Origin: Bacteroidales bacterium
GTDB lineage: Bacteria > Bacteroidota > Bacteroidia > Bacteroidales > UBA10428
DNA length: 64,000 nt
NCBI GenBank assembly: GCA_016931575.1
Contig: JAFGEO010000079.1
Location: 24,853 to 88,852, forward strand
Direction: 5' to 3'
Position 1 is the stretch's first letter, and each line of letters starts with the position of its first letter. A model generated the notes under the pieces. The model was not told where the DNA came from. It saw only the letters and a list, made by a program, of their open reading frames with translations, and searched no databases. Position numbers and translations under genes: made by a program. This document shows, piece by piece, positions 18,450 through 29,345 of the stretch.

Positions 18450-19580
18450 ATGACACTTAAAGTAATTGCAGATGATAAAATCCCCTTTCTGCAGGGAGAG
18501 CTGGAACCCTTTCTGGATATCGAATATATTCCCGGAAGCGACATCAGCCGCGAAATGCTGAAAGATACTGACGCCCTTATCATCAGGACACGGACCAGGT
18601 GTGACGAAGAACTGCTGTCGGGGACAGCGGTTAAATTCATAGCAACTGCTACGATCGGTTTTGATCATATTGATGTTGAATATTGCAGGAAAGCAGGGAT
18701 TACCTGGAAAAATGCGCCGGGCTGCAACTCCGGATCAGTCATGCAATTTTTCAGTTCCGCGTTGCTTACCTATGCCAGGGAAAATGGGATAGACCTGAAA
18801 AGCCGGGTATTGGGAATCGTTGGAGTCGGGAATGTTGGCAGCAAAATTCTGAAAGTCGGTGAGTCCCTGGGAATGCAGATTATTCTGAATGATCCGCCCC
18901 GTGCAAGGGCTGAGGGGCCGTGCGGATACCTTTCCCTTGATGGGATTCTGAGGGAAGCTGACATCATTACTTTCCATGTTCCCTTGAGCATGCAAGGGGA
19001 GGATAGAACTTTTCATCTTGCTGATAGCAGCTTTTTTGAAAAGATGAACCGCAAGACACTTTTCATAAATTCCTCAAGGGGAGAGGTGGTTGATACAAAA
19101 GCCCTTTACAGTGCCTTGAAAAACGGTAAAGCCAGTTCGGCCATTCTGGATGTCTGGGAGAATGAACCCAGGCCTGATCCCGGTCTGCTGGAGGCATGCT
19201 ATTTTGCCACACCGCATATTGCCGGGTATAGTGTGGATGGGAAAGCCAATGGCACAAAAATGTCAGTGCAGGCTCTCAGTCGTTTTTTTGATCTCGGAAT
19301 CGATGAATGGGAGCCTGAAGATCTTCCTGAACCTGAAAATCCCCTGTTGCATGTGGATCCCATAGGTAAGTCTTTTCAGGAAGTGCTGACAGAATTGGTT
19401 TTGCAGACCTATCGTATTGCCGGAGAAAGTCAATGGCTTAAAGAGGACCCGGAAAAATTCGAAGCATACCGGGGTAGTTATCCAATACGGCGTGAATTTC
19501 ATGCATACTCTGTCGAAGCAAAGAATATGGATGAGACAGATAAGAGGAAGCTACGGAAACTGGGCTTTAAAATTTTGTAA
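18450..19580 (+). CDS. pdxB: 4-phosphoerythronate dehydrogenase
   Basis: D-2-hydroxyacid dehydrogenase fold with PdxB-like TATIGFDHIDVEYCRKAGITWKNAPGCNSGSV and ATPHIAGYSVDGKANGT. Confidence 0.9.
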   Translation: MTLKVIADDKIPFLQGELEPFLDIEYIPGSDISREMLKDTDALIIRTRTRCDEELLSGTAVKFIATATIGFDHIDVEYCRKAGITWKNAPGCNSGSVMQFFSSALLTYARENGIDLKSRVLGIVGVGNVGSKILKVGESLGMQIILNDPPRARAEGPCGYLSLDGILREADIITFHVPLSMQGEDRTFHLADSSFFEKMNRKTLFINSSRGEVVDTKALYSALKNGKASSAILDVWENEPRPDPGLLEACYFATPHIAGYSVDGKANGTKMSVQALSRFFDLGIDEWEPEDLPEPENPLLHVDPIGKSFQEVLTELVLQTYRIAGESQWLKEDPEKFEAYRGSYPIRREFHAYSVEAKNMDETDKRKLRKLGFKIL

Positions 19581-19581
19581 A

Positions 19582-19914
19582 CTAATTACTCTGCTGAAGC
19601 TTCTTTTGCTTTTTAAGCGCTCGTTGCTCTTTGGGACTGAGTGTACTTTCTTCCTCGAGTTTCATTTTGGCTCTGAGATAGTGTGATTTGTATTTGAGAT
19701 AATGCGTTCCATTTTCAAATTCCCAATAAACATTCCTGGCCTTATAGATTTTTCCAATGCAGGCTTCAAAAATCAGGGAATAGGAGATCCCGGTAATCTC
19801 CTCGGCTTCGAGGATGGAATTAAAGCGGATACTTTTGTTCGCAAAATGACCGATGACAGGGATATGGTAACGCTTTAGTTTCCTTTTTTCGAAATGAACT
19901 TTTTCCTTATGCAT
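19582..19914 (-). CDS. Small basic protein with NUMOD1-like HTH segment
   Basis: FNSILEAEEITGISYSLIFEACIGKIYKARNVYWEF resembles NUMOD1-type DNA-binding motif. Confidence 0.5.
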   Translation of the reverse strand: MHKEKVHFEKRKLKRYHIPVIGHFANKSIRFNSILEAEEITGISYSLIFEACIGKIYKARNVYWEFENGTHYLKYKSHYLRAKMKLEEESTLSPKEQRALKKQKKLQQSN

Positions 19915-20423
19915 AAATTGTTTTTTTCAAAAACGGATTTTTTAATACGATGTTACATATAAAATTAAAAAAAAACATTTAATAATGAGATGTCCGGGGC
20001 GAATCTTCATCCGAAGAGAATTACAGTTCCATCCCTTGCCCTGATATCGGTCGCTCAGACTTCCGAAAAGGCTCGCCGTCATCATTGAATCAGCTTCCTG
20101 CTCAATGAAGAGTGTCCGGAATGTTTCTCATTTGTCAGATGTTTAGTTATTTCGAATATGCTCTGATCGAAGGCAACATCATTTCAATTAGCTTTCTTTA
20201 AGTGAAAGGCCGTAAAAATAACCATATCGACCTGGCTGTTGAATCGCAATCCTCGCTCAGAGAGCTGGATAAGTAGTTTATCTACGAGCCTCTTTTGAGT
20301 GCACTTCCTGACAGAAAGCCGGATGCAGTATCTTTTCCTGGTAAATCCTTTAATGTGAATCCCTTTCAGGAATGGATTCAGCCGGAAGGTGATTTGATTA
20401 AAGTTCCCACGATCCAAACGATA

Positions 20424-20578
20424 GTACGTTTTCTTGATTCTTCCGGCAGTATACGGACAGGCTTTCCAGTTTCTTAAGTATGCGCAGGCAGGTTACGAAG
20501 AACTTGAAGGGTATACCCGTTTTCAGATCATGGCTTACCGTATGGCCCGGAACTTTCTTAGGATCCCTGAGGAGTAGT
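20424..20578 (+). pseudogene. Possible gene remnant (C-terminal fragment of unknown gene)
   Basis: In-frame YVFLILPAVYGQAFQFLKYAQAGYEELEGYTRFQIMAYRMARNFLRIPEE* with no start and an upstream stop. Confidence 0.25.
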
Positions 20579-20878
20579 ATTGCAGGATAATCAGGTATTT
20601 AACAATGTATCAAAAAGTTTGCAAACCCTTTGCTAAGCAAAAAACCGAACTTTCCTGAAGCCGGATCACCAACTGCTGATTATCATGAATTAGTTTTTAA
20701 AAATTTGAGGTATATAGTTTTTTTATTAACTTTAGTATAAACCTTCCAAAGCTGGATTGAAAATTATTAGTTGATTCAAGCGATGTTATCGTTATCCCGA
20801 AACTGATGAGAACATTTTTGAGAGTCAGTAATAATATCCATTAATCACTTAGGTAAAACTAAGATATACTAAAGAATT

Positions 20879-22531
20879 ATGAGAAATACAAGTATTCGAT
20901 TCAGACTAAGAGCATTATTAGTGTTCTTTTTATTGGGATTGTTGGTGATATTTATTAGTTCACTGGTTAACATCCGCAAGATAACCAATAACTCGGACGC
21001 AATTTACAACATCCGGTTGCTGGGGATACAGAACCTGGTTGAGGCAGACAGGGATGCCTACCAAGCCAACCTGGCCATGAACCAGATCATCATCGAGGAT
21101 TCGCTGGATATCCAGGAGCAGGAAGTATTGGCAGGGGAAGTCGCTGAGAATTTAGTTCAGGTGAAGGAGCGCTATAACATTTTTCTGAATGCCTACGCCA
21201 AATCGGAGAGCGTAAAGAAGGAGGATCTTGAGACAAGATTTGAAGAGGAATATGCCAAGTTGCTGCAAGTCTCGGAAAAGGTGATCAACCTGGCTGAAAT
21301 TCACGACAGTCAACATGCTTACTCTGTTTATAAAGCTGAGTACAAACCTGTATTTGAAGTCCTTCGTAATGTTTTGGATGAGTTTACAAATATCAGTTCC
21401 ACAGATGCCGAGACTGAATTTGAACAGATACAGAATACCCAGATGAGGACCCGCGTTCTTTTAATAGGTATTTTCCTCCTCTGCGCAATTCTCAGTCTTG
21501 TTTTTGCCGTGTTTATTATTCAATCCATCATAAAACCTCTGGCCGAGGGTGTGCTGCTCGCCCAGAAAGTGTCTGAGGGTGATCTGGATGTTAAGATCCG
21601 TGATGCCGGCAGGAATGAGATTGGAAACCTCAGCCGCGCTTTGGATAAGATGACGATCAATCTAAAAGATATCGTGACCCATATTATTTCAGGTTCCAAC
21701 AATATTGCTTCCGCAAGTCACCAGATCAGTGGTTCTGCCCAGCAGCTTAGTCAGGGAGCAAATGAACAGGCTTCTTCGGTCGAAGAAGTATCCTCGACCA
21801 TGGAGGAAATTGCTTCTAATATTCAGCAGAATACGGATAATGCCCAGGAGACAGAGAAGATTGCTTCCAGCGCGAGCATGGGTATCCAGGATGTCAGTAA
21901 ACGTTCTGCGGAGACCATCCAGGCCAACAGACAAATTGCCGAAAAAATTAATATTATCACCGATATCGCCTTCCAGACCAATATCCTTGCTTTGAATGCT
22001 GCGGTGGAAGCCGCCAGGGCAGGAGAGCAGGGGAGAGGATTTGCAGTGGTCGCCGCTGAGGTCAGGAAACTTGCCGAACGGAGTAAAACAGCCGCCGAAG
22101 AGATTGTTCAATTGGCCTCAGACAGTCTTAATCATGCAGAAAACACCGGGAAAAAGATGGAAGAGATCCTCCCCGATGTTATCAAGACAATGCAACTGGT
22201 CCAGGAAATTTCTGCGGCAAGTATTGAGCAGAATAATGGTGCAAATCAGGTAAATAGTGCTATTCAGCAGTTGAACAGTGTTACCCAGCAAAATGCTGCT
22301 GCCAGTGAGCAACTAGCTACCAGTGCCGAGGAAATGAACAGCCAGTCAGAGCAATTAAAGGACCTGGTGGGCTTCTTTAAAATCGAAAATCTAGGGAAAG
22401 CTTCAGGAAGCATGCGGGGAGTGCAACAGGTTTCTGCAAAGAAATCTGTACCAGATGGTTATAATCCGGGAGTTGCCAAACCTGTCCGGGTTTCCAAAGA
22501 GAATAAAGATGATGAGTTTGAAAAATTCTGA
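20879..22531 (+). CDS. Methyl-accepting chemotaxis protein
   Basis: Two TMs flanking a helical periplasmic domain, HAMP, signalling tip [41 protein letters not shown]. Confidence 0.95.
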   Translation: MRNTSIRFRLRALLVFFLLGLLVIFISSLVNIRKITNNSDAIYNIRLLGIQNLVEADRDAYQANLAMNQIIIEDSLDIQEQEVLAGEVAENLVQVKERYNIFLNAYAKSESVKKEDLETRFEEEYAKLLQVSEKVINLAEIHDSQHAYSVYKAEYKPVFEVLRNVLDEFTNISSTDAETEFEQIQNTQMRTRVLLIGIFLLCAILSLVFAVFIIQSIIKPLAEGVLLAQKVSEGDLDVKIRDAGRNEIGNLSRALDKMTINLKDIVTHIISGSNNIASASHQISGSAQQLSQGANEQASSVEEVSSTMEEIASNIQQNTDNAQETEKIASSASMGIQDVSKRSAETIQANRQIAEKINIITDIAFQTNILALNAAVEAARAGEQGRGFAVVAAEVRKLAERSKTAAEEIVQLASDSLNHAENTGKKMEEILPDVIKTMQLVQEISAASIEQNNGANQVNSAIQQLNSVTQQNAAASEQLATSAEEMNSQSEQLKDLVGFFKIENLGKASGSMRGVQQVSAKKSVPDGYNPGVAKPVRVSKENKDDEFEKF

Positions 22532-22553
22532 TTCTGAAAGTTACAGCTGATAC

Positions 22554-22592
22554 AGGTCCGGGGAAGCATACTCTAAACCCCGGGCCTTTTTT
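22554..22592 (+). terminator. Terminator after MCP gene
   Basis: AGGTCCGGGG...CCCCGGGCCT stem followed by T6. Confidence 0.75.
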
Positions 22593-22970
22593 ATGATCAG
22601 GTTCCACATTTCATGGATAATTATTGATCACACCGTAAACCCAACCTATATATTAGTCGAACCTGCTGTCTGAGAAGATGAGTTTTTGGCCTCTTAGGAA
22701 TCACTCTGGCCTTGTCTTGAATGCACTTTCTCAATTAACTATAGTCTTCAAAGCAAACTATGAAGCTTTGAAAGGGTAGTACTTAGCGATGAAGGTGTAA
22801 ACTCTTGGGAGATCCTGAACCAAGTTCAGATAAAAACTTCCCTGAATGAAGCATTGTTAAAGCCAGCAACCAAATTAACCCCCATACAATCCAATCGGAA
22901 GTTCTTAAAAACCTGTATAATTGACATGGCTTTCAGATGGTCAGGGAAGAGCCTGGGGGAACAGCAATAG

Positions 22971-24860
22971 CTATTTCAGATATTGCAGAATCAGTTTATT
23001 CAGGGTATCCGGTAAAATAGGTTTTGTAATATAGTCGTCACAACCGGCTTCTTTCACGATTTCCTTGTCATTGATTAAGGCATAGGCAGTTTGAGCTATA
23101 ATGGGAATCCCGGGGTGTTTCGCTTTGATTTTACGGGTAGCTTCCAGCCCATTCATTTTTGGCATTTTTATATCCATAAGGATGAGTCCGATATTGTCCT
23201 GACTGTCCGTCATTGCTACGGCTTCTTCACCGTTGAAAGCATGAAGGATAGTAAGGTTTTGATCCTTAAGTAATTCCTGAAGGAAAAGGAAGCTTATTTC
23301 ATCATCCTCAGCAATTAAAATTTTTTTGCTGCTATCAATCGCTTGCTTTGTAATCGCTTCCTTTACCTGCATGGGCTGTTCGCTTTTTCTATATTCATAA
23401 GGCAGTACAAAATAAAAGGTTGATCCCCTTCCGGGTGCCGATTCGACTTTCAGTTCGGCACCATGCAATTTCACAAGAGCTTCAGATATTGACAATCCCA
23501 GTCCCGAACCTTCATAGCCTCTTGACAGGGATGTGTCTACCTGACGAAAACGTTCAAAAATCACTTTCTGCATCTCTGGGGGTATTCCGATTCCGGTATC
23601 TTTCACAAAGAATTTCAAGCCTTCATCAGTCGTCATATAGCCGAGTTGTATTCCTCCCTGGTGGGTGAATTTAATGGCATTGCCGGTGAGGTTGTTGAGT
23701 ATCCTCATTAGCTTATGGAAGTCAGCTTTAAAGGTGAATCCCTCTGCTGTGGAGTCTTTGATTGTTGATATTTTCAGTCCCTTCTGTGATGCCTTGGATT
23801 CATACATATCGGCTATTTTAGCAATAATCTGAGCCGGATTGATGGTCTCTTTATTCAGGAATACCTGTCCTTTCTCAATTTTCGAGATATCCAGAAGGTC
23901 ATCGATGATATTCATCAGGCGCTTTCCGCTATCCTCGATTATTGCCATGTACTCTATTTTTTTGTTCTCCTCCAGGGATGGAGTTCTCAGAAGTTCAAGA
24001 AAACCTAGTATGCCGTTCAGTGGCGTCCGGATCTCATGGCTCATGTTGCCAAGGAAAGCAGTTTTAAGCCGATCGTTTTCCTCTGCTTTTTCTTTGGCTA
24101 CTTCAAGTTCGGCATTGATATCGCGAATATGCGCCAGACTTTCAGTAAGCTCCTTATTTGCTGCGAGGTATTTTTCGTTGGAGTTTCGTAGTTGCTGCTC
24201 CATATTCTTGGTGACGGTGATGTCCAGGTGGATACCGACAGCCCTGAGAGGCCTGTCATCCCTATCCGTTTCAACCATCATTCCCCGGGATGAGATCCAT
24301 TTCCAGCTTCCATCCTTGTGTTTCATCCTGAATTCGGCATCATAATACGGAGTGGTTTTATTGAAGTGGTCTTCCAGGCTCGACTCAACAATTGGAAAGT
24401 CATCGGGATGAATAAGACTTTTCCAGGTCCTGTAGTCGGGACTGATCTCCTCCGGTTGATATCCGATGATTTCTGCCCAGCGCCGGTTAATCAGGATATA
24501 ACCTGTCTGAATATTCCAGTCCCAGGTACCCAGCTTGGCCCCTTCGATCGCAAGTGTCAGATTTTCTTCACTTTCCTTCAGCTTTATAGTATGTTGTTTG
24601 TTCAGGATGATATAAAAAATATTTATCCAGATGATCGGTATGATCGCTCCGATCAGGTCCTCGATGGGATCAAAATGATGAGAATAGCCTGACCATTCAA
24701 TGAAAAGAAAGGTTCCGAAGATCGTGAAAAGTATGACCAGGGTCAGGAGCATAATTTGTAAAGGAAGATCCCTGCCTTTCTTCCATCGTAAAAGGATTAT
24801 TACGATACTTAAAAATGCTGCGAGCGTGGCTATGTCATCCAGTAAAACAATTTTATCCAT
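22971..24860 (-). CDS. PAS-containing hybrid histidine kinase/response regulator
   Basis: N-terminal TMs, PAS-PAC, H-box [20 protein letters not shown], HATPase, C-terminal REC with ILMDIKMPKMNGLEATRKI. Confidence 0.92.
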   Translation of the reverse strand: MDKIVLLDDIATLAAFLSIVIILLRWKKGRDLPLQIMLLTLVILFTIFGTFLFIEWSGYSHHFDPIEDLIGAIIPIIWINIFYIILNKQHTIKLKESEENLTLAIEGAKLGTWDWNIQTGYILINRRWAEIIGYQPEEISPDYRTWKSLIHPDDFPIVESSLEDHFNKTTPYYDAEFRMKHKDGSWKWISSRGMMVETDRDDRPLRAVGIHLDITVTKNMEQQLRNSNEKYLAANKELTESLAHIRDINAELEVAKEKAEENDRLKTAFLGNMSHEIRTPLNGILGFLELLRTPSLEENKKIEYMAIIEDSGKRLMNIIDDLLDISKIEKGQVFLNKETINPAQIIAKIADMYESKASQKGLKISTIKDSTAEGFTFKADFHKLMRILNNLTGNAIKFTHQGGIQLGYMTTDEGLKFFVKDTGIGIPPEMQKVIFERFRQVDTSLSRGYEGSGLGLSISEALVKLHGAELKVESAPGRGSTFYFVLPYEYRKSEQPMQVKEAITKQAIDSSKKILIAEDDEISFLFLQELLKDQNLTILHAFNGEEAVAMTDSQDNIGLILMDIKMPKMNGLEATRKIKAKHPGIPIIAQTAYALINDKEIVKEAGCDDYITKPILPDTLNKLILQYLK

Positions 24861-24861
24861 A

Positions 24862-25203
24862 TCAGGTCAGGCTTTTTTTTGACAAGGTGACACGATAAAG
24901 CCAGAGAAGAAGGGTGATCATACATAAGGCATAGAACAGATGCTCCAGGAAGTTAAAAATATTTTCCAGGAAAAGTCCTTCAATATTTGTGAAGATGCAA
25001 GCGCCGAGGAAAAACAGGAAAGCGGAAAATAAGTAATAAAAACCCTTAACCTTTTTGAAATCACGAAGATAGATCAGGATAAAAATGAAACCTACCAGCG
25101 TGAAAACCAACATTACAACTTCATTGCCATATTTCATTTCCTGCAATCTTGTTAGATCCTTTGAATATCTATTAAATTTATACAAAATTGAGTTGGATTT
25201 CAA
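24862..25203 (-). CDS. Small multi-TM membrane protein, apparently coupled to downstream kinase
   Basis: 113 aa with about three TM segments; its stop is 1 nt from the kinase ATG. Confidence 0.6.
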   Translation of the reverse strand: MKSNSILYKFNRYSKDLTRLQEMKYGNEVVMLVFTLVGFIFILIYLRDFKKVKGFYYLFSAFLFFLGACIFTNIEGLFLENIFNFLEHLFYALCMITLLLWLYRVTLSKKSLT

Positions 25204-25336
25204 ACTATCCTCACGTTATTCCGAAGGGAATTTTATGCAGTTCAGTACTTTTTTTTGAAAGATCCGCTACCAAAAAAGGGCAATCCTTCAGACAGGGAGC
25301 AATTGTAAAAATCCTTTCCTTCAATAAAAAGAAAAA

Positions 25337-26086
25337 ATGTATCTTGCGAAGATTTTTTTTTTGATGAAGAAACGATTTTACAGCTTTTTATCCTTCCCGG
25401 TGTTTGCGGTGCTATACGTTCATACTGCGGTCATGGTGATTTGTACGCTTCCTTTTGCCTACCTGCGCCTTAAAATCATTGTCAGGCTGATGGTACGTTT
25501 CTGGGCCAAATCTATTTTTTGGATTCTGATCAGGCGGCTTCGGATCCGGGGAAAAGAAAACTTTGACCCGGGTAAACGGTACATCATCATCGCCAACCAT
25601 GCCAGCCTATTTGATATCATGGCTATTATGGCAGTCTACCCGGGTGTAGCCTGGTTTGGCAGGGAGTATCTACTGAGGGTGCCGATATTTAGGCAGATAC
25701 TCAAAATGCTCAATTACATTCCTATGAAGGAGGGTACCATAGCACAGACCCGCTTAATGCTGGACAGCGTGATTGAAAAGTCGAAGCGCCACACCATTGC
25801 CATCTTCCCGGAAGGTACCCGGACCTTAAATGGTAATCTTAGCGATTTTTACAGGGGATTCGCCTACATCCTTAAGGCTACCCAGGCAGATGTACTCCCT
25901 ATTACCCTGAACGGATTTTATACTTTGAAACCTAAAAACAGGTTTCACATTAACTTTAATGCCAAATTAAATGTTACTATAAGTAAACCTATTGATGCCG
26001 GATTGCTGGCGCAAAAATCTGCTGACGAAATTTCCGAGGAAATGAAACAAGTCATTGAATCGGCCTATGTTCAACCCGCTTTATAA
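25337..26086 (+). CDS. 1-acyl-sn-glycerol-3-phosphate acyltransferase family (PlsC)
   Basis: ANHASLFD and FPEGTRT motifs. Confidence 0.9.
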   Translation: MYLAKIFFLMKKRFYSFLSFPVFAVLYVHTAVMVICTLPFAYLRLKIIVRLMVRFWAKSIFWILIRRLRIRGKENFDPGKRYIIIANHASLFDIMAIMAVYPGVAWFGREYLLRVPIFRQILKMLNYIPMKEGTIAQTRLMLDSVIEKSKRHTIAIFPEGTRTLNGNLSDFYRGFAYILKATQADVLPITLNGFYTLKPKNRFHINFNAKLNVTISKPIDAGLLAQKSADEISEEMKQVIESAYVQPAL

Positions 26087-26095
26087 GAGAATAAG

Positions 26096-27028
26096 ATGAA
26101 GAAATCGCAGGAAGAGAGCTGGATTTTTATTGTTAATCCGATTGCCGGGAATGGTTATGCTGGCAGTCTGGTACCCAAGCTTGAAGAAATGATTGACAGG
26201 CATGGGCTGAATGCTCAGGTAATTTTCTCGGAAAGGTCAGGCCATGCTACCGAGCTGGCTGCCCACTATGCTGATCAGGGCGTAAAGTTTATTATCGGTG
26301 TCGGAGGCGATGGTACCCTGAATGAGATAGCTTCAGCAAATCTTCAAAGAAAGGACCTTGTTTTAGGCTTAATTCCTGCCGGTACCGGAAATGACTTCAT
26401 TCAGATCCTTGGTTTTCCGGATCGGTTTGAAGATAAACACTGGGAGATCTTTTTTGAAAAACACCTGGCTGCTATGGATGCCGGGATCTGCAATGGACTA
26501 CCCTTTTTTAACGGGATGGGCCTTGGTTTCGACGCACAGGTGGCAGCCGAAAATTATGTTGAACCCGGTGAAGTGAAACGAGGAGGTAAAAACAAATACC
26601 TCTACCACATCATCAAAACCATCCTGCTCTATAAGGAAAGAATGATGTCTGTGGTATCGGAAGGCAAAATGCAGAGCACGAACTGTTTCATCAATACGGT
26701 CTCCATTGGCCGCCGCTTTGCCGGAGGTTTTTTCCTGACACCTAAAGCGATCGCGAATGATGGGCTTTTGGATGTCTGTATGATAAAGAAACTAAGCGTT
26801 CCGGAACGTTTTGGAATATTGCTCAAAGTGCCGAAGGGGACCCATATTCAGAATAAGAAGGTGCATTATTACCAAACACCCGGGCTAAAAATAGAATTTG
26901 AGCATGAAGTGCCTTTTCACCTGGATGGGGAACTGCATTTCGCCCGAAATTTTGACATCAGTATTTTGCCAGGTGCAGTGAATATTATTTTTAACCCGGA
27001 AGGGAATCATTTTTTTAATCTTTCCTGA
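26096..27028 (+). CDS. Diacylglycerol kinase-family lipid kinase (YegS-like)
   Basis: NPIAGNG, GGDGTLNEIA, LIPAGTGNDF motifs. Confidence 0.9.
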   Translation: MKKSQEESWIFIVNPIAGNGYAGSLVPKLEEMIDRHGLNAQVIFSERSGHATELAAHYADQGVKFIIGVGGDGTLNEIASANLQRKDLVLGLIPAGTGNDFIQILGFPDRFEDKHWEIFFEKHLAAMDAGICNGLPFFNGMGLGFDAQVAAENYVEPGEVKRGGKNKYLYHIIKTILLYKERMMSVVSEGKMQSTNCFINTVSIGRRFAGGFFLTPKAIANDGLLDVCMIKKLSVPERFGILLKVPKGTHIQNKKVHYYQTPGLKIEFEHEVPFHLDGELHFARNFDISILPGAVNIIFNPEGNHFFNLS

Positions 27029-27038
27029 TTATTGAAGT

Positions 27039-27689
27039 ATGTCATATGTAGTTTTTATTGATGTAGATCATACCCTGTTGAAGATTAATAGCGGAGAAGG
27101 GGTTTTACGAAAGGCACGAAGGGAAGGTCAGCTTCCGGTTTTACGTATGGTGCACGCCATTGGTCTGGCAATACTTTACAAGATAAAACTTGCAAATCCC
27201 TATAGGATCATGACCAAGTTCGCCGAATGGGTCGGAGGTTGGCATGTTGATGAATTTGGGGAATTTTGCAGGATCCTGACTGATGAGATTCATATTCCCG
27301 CACTGCGTCCTGAAATGATAAAAGAGATTAAGGAACATAAAGACCGGGGTGCCCACCTGGTGATCCTTTCATCGTCGATTCGTCCGGTATGTGACCCGCT
27401 GGCTGTACATTTCGGTATGGATGCAGTCATCAGTTCTGAGCTTGACATAAAAGAAGGGATCTACACGGGCAAGCCGGACGGAGAGTTCTGCTTTCGGGAA
27501 AACAAGCTCAGGCGGATGGAAGAATACCTGGAAAATATCCACTACTCAAAAGAGGATGCCTATTACTATGGAGATTCTACAGACGATTTACCGGTATTAT
27601 ATGCAATAGGCCATCCAGTTTGTGTGTATCCTAAATGGCGATTGAAAAAAATTGCTTTGCGGGAAGGCTGGAGGGTTATTCCGGCATAA
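27039..27689 (+). CDS. HAD-IB family phosphatase
   Basis: FIDVDHTLL motif I, LSSSIRPV motif II, YYYGDSTDDLPVL motif III. Confidence 0.85.
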   Translation: MSYVVFIDVDHTLLKINSGEGVLRKARREGQLPVLRMVHAIGLAILYKIKLANPYRIMTKFAEWVGGWHVDEFGEFCRILTDEIHIPALRPEMIKEIKEHKDRGAHLVILSSSIRPVCDPLAVHFGMDAVISSELDIKEGIYTGKPDGEFCFRENKLRRMEEYLENIHYSKEDAYYYGDSTDDLPVLYAIGHPVCVYPKWRLKKIALREGWRVIPA

Positions 27690-27836
27690 ACCCTTCTTTT
27701 CAGGCAAGTGCATTCAGACTAAGGTACTACCTTATAATTTACAGAAATCCCGCCTCTCAGCTTAGTCTTTTTTTTCTTCCCAATTACATCAAATTACCGC
27801 GTTTAGTTGCACGCACTCCTTCTGGAAGTGTTTGCC

Positions 27837-29345
27837 CTATTCATCCCATTCCGAAACCAGTCCGGAGAATTCTGCCCTGTACCCGTATGGATCAAAATTC
27901 CTGGCTGAATTGACCAGATCAAGCACCATTTCTTTCGAGCTGCTGCCCTTATATTCTGAATCTCGCATAAGTAATCCGAAGCCTGCAACGCCGGCGGCAA
28001 ACCGCATATTCTCTGAGGCTGATTCCAGGCTTACCGGTATTCCTGCAATTTTATGGTGGAGCAGCCGGCTTTCGCTTTCTTCAGGTTTTTTATACCGGAA
28101 ATCAAAGAGTGCGTGTTCTTCACCTTCCACGGGATCAAGCAGGATAAGTTCATACAGGGCTGTAATGGTTTGTCCTGATCCGATTTCACCGGCATCGGTA
28201 GTGTCATTTTCGAAATCCTCTTCCTCCAGCATCCGGTTCTCATAACCAATCAGACGATAGGAATCCACCATTGCCGGATTGAAGGTGATCTGGATCTTGG
28301 AGTCTTTGGCTACCGTATAAAATTTAGAAAGCTCATACGTGAACACCTTTTCGATTTCCGCGGCATTATCGATATATTCGTAATTGCCGTTACCCTTATC
28401 GGCGATTTGTTCCATCATATTATCGTTCAGGTTTCCGGTACCAACACCCAATACAGTCAGGTAGATGCCTGATTCCCTTTTCTCTTCGATAAGTTCCACC
28501 AGTTCGTCTGTTGAAGAAAGACCTACATTGAAATCACCGTCGGTACCCAGAATCACGCGGTTATTGCCACCGGTAATGAAATTCTCTTCAGCGATCTCAT
28601 AAGCCAGGTTAATTCCTGCGCCTCCTGCTGTTGAGCCGCCTGCTTCCAGGTCGTCAATTGCCCGTTTAATGGCTCTGCGTTCATCACCGAAGGTTGAGTT
28701 TAGCAGTACTTCAGTAGAACCTGAATACGTGACGATGGCAATTTTATCCTGATCGCGAAGGTTTTCTGCCAACCGGGTAAAGCCTTCCTTTAGAATATCC
28801 AGTTTGTCAGGGGAATCCATAGAGCCTGAAACGTCGATCAGAAAGACATAGTTAGCATAAGGCAGTTTATCTTCCGCGATGCTTATCCCTTTCATGCCGA
28901 TCCGCATCAGGTGGTGTTCATCGTTCCAGGGGCAGGTTGAAATTTCCGATTCCAGGGAAACGTTTTCCCCGGTTATAGGCTCCTTGTAGTCGAAGGTAAA
29001 GTAGTTCAGGTATTCCTCGATCCTCACCGAGGCGGCAGGAGGCTTGCTTCCCTGGCTCATGAAACGGCGCATATTGGCATAGGATGCCCCGTCTGCATCA
29101 ACCGAAAAGGTTGAGACGGGCTGGTCCTTTACATCAACGAAGGGATTTTCCTCGTACTCTTCATAGTTCTCATAGCTATTACTGGGCATATCAATGTAAC
29201 TCTCATAGGCCCCATATTCATAATCTTTATACCCATCATAATAATCGCAAGAGACCATGGCCAACGCTAAAAGAACCAGAACCGGGAAGAGTTTTAGTAT
29301 GACCGCGAAGATTTTCTGAGTATTGACAGACAGGATTGTTTTCAT
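27837..29345 (-). CDS. von Willebrand factor A domain lipoprotein (YfbK-like)
   Basis: Signal with VSC lipobox-like site, FLIDVSGSMDSPDKL MIDAS, C-terminal YfbK-like region. Confidence 0.85.
   Translation of the reverse strand: MKTILSVNTQKIFAVILKLFPVLVLLALAMVSCDYYDGYKDYEYGAYESYIDMPSNSYENYEEYEENPFVDVKDQPVSTFSVDADGASYANMRRFMSQGSKPPAASVRIEEYLNYFTFDYKEPITGENVSLESEISTCPWNDEHHLMRIGMKGISIAEDKLPYANYVFLIDVSGSMDSPDKLDILKEGFTRLAENLRDQDKIAIVTYSGSTEVLLNSTFGDERRAIKRAIDDLEAGGSTAGGAGINLAYEIAEENFITGGNNRVILGTDGDFNVGLSSTDELVELIEEKRESGIYLTVLGVGTGNLNDNMMEQIADKGNGNYEYIDNAAEIEKVFTYELSKFYTVAKDSKIQITFNPAMVDSYRLIGYENRMLEEEDFENDTTDAGEIGSGQTITALYELILLDPVEGEEHALFDFRYKKPEESESRLLHHKIAGIPVSLESASENMRFAAGVAGFGLLMRDSEYKGSSSKEMVLDLVNSARNFDPYGYRAEFSGLVSEWDE

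Noticed and set aside
20184-20417. 77-aa minus-strand ORF
   Set aside because: No recognisable motif; region looks like degraded non-coding sequence
20879-22531. Chemotaxis operon
   Set aside because: Only the MCP is present; no cheA/W/B/R neighbours in the window
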